A stretch of 64,000 bases of DNA, from the NCBI GenBank assembly GCA_012295275.1, contig CM022672.1:23324476-23388475 (forward strand). Reading direction: 5' to 3'. The translations under genes and the position numbers were made by a program. Shown piece after piece: positions 63,631 through 64,000 of the stretch. The notes beneath the pieces are model-generated. The model saw only the letters and a program-made list of their open reading frames with translations. It was not told where the DNA came from and did no database searches. The stretch's first letter is position 1, and each line of letters begins with the position of its first letter. Source of the stretch: Chrysomallon squamiferum (lineage: Eukaryota > Mollusca > Gastropoda > Neomphalida > Peltospiridae).

Positions 63631-64000
63631 TATAAAGGACGTACATATATAAATGTAAAGAAGGTAAAGTGCCAGCCTTCTACCGGAACAGACACACTCA
63701 GGTTTACATGTTTACCCCAGTGGTGAAGCTCGTTCATATACTCTTAAACAAAGCGCGTATAATATTACGATAAACAACAATCAGTGACTAATAGATATGC
63801 GTGACAAATGCTTTGCGGAATACCCACAGGGACGTCGTAAAGTACACGGTTGTAGTCATCAAGCATAATTATCAACATAAATAAGCTCATTTTTGATACT
63901 GATAATGGTGTGAGGACCAGATAAGAAGACGTGTAAGTAAACTTGCTCGATCGTGGAACAGATTTATGACGTTGAAAGTGAGGTTTCTTTTTATTAAAAT
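63631..64000. other. Unassigned right edge
   Basis: About 370 bp of mixed-composition sequence, less AT-rich than average, with no ORF, repeat or RNA gene that I can identify. Confidence 0.5.

Noticed and set aside
63061-63737. Long ORFs on both strands (up to 221 codons)
   Set aside because: Entirely translations of the GTAT/TG repeat array; Tyr-Val-Cys-Met and His-Thr-Tyr-Ile periodicity in several frames at once.

Overview
This window reads as nuclear DNA of an animal with a large, gene-poor, AT-rich genome crowded with simple repeats. No operons, ribosome binding sites, CRISPR arrays or microbial genes are visible. A neuropeptide F/Y-type receptor gene, a Hedgehog-type Hint gene with introns, tRNA-derived SINE-like repeats and Tigger/pogo DNA transposons together fit a lophotrochozoan, most likely a mollusc. 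The very long gene deserts and dense dinucleotide, tetranucleotide and GA/CT tracts suggest a cephalopod. That last step is inference; nothing here fixes the species.

Layout. Positions 1-8200 hold two exons of a minus-strand gene for a secreted-type, Cys-rich protein with a Hint (Hedgehog autoprocessing-like) domain (3573-3785 and 2727-2895). Their reading phases join exactly across a 677-bp intron. Later exons are not seen and probably lie beyond the left edge; earlier exons were not found. Positions 8241-9383 carry a complete, uninterrupted 380-residue class A GPCR on the minus strand, the best gene in the window. It has a likely poly(A) signal downstream and good splice acceptors upstream, so non-coding 5' exons are probable. 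A CRE/CCAAT-containing, CpG-bearing island at 36984-37257 has divergent splice donors on both sides and looks like a promoter; it could serve the GPCR across a long intron, but no link is proven.

The rest (about 10-64 kb) has no confident protein gene. It holds two copies of one internally deleted Tigger-like element that kept only the helix-turn-helix start of the transposase (14378-14922 and 52940-53705), SINE-like repeats with Pol III box sequences (about 29930-30050 and 62940-63120), several long-period degenerate tandem repeats (19.1, 27.3, 32.7, 42.4 and 53.8 kb), inverted repeats, and at least eight GA/CT tracts of about 80-110 bp. A few coding-like stretches with internal stops or no recognisable domain are listed with low confidence.

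How it works together: the receptor should signal at the cell surface to a neuropeptide. The Hint protein should enter the secretory pathway and process itself. Nothing in the sequence ties the two together beyond strand and proximity.
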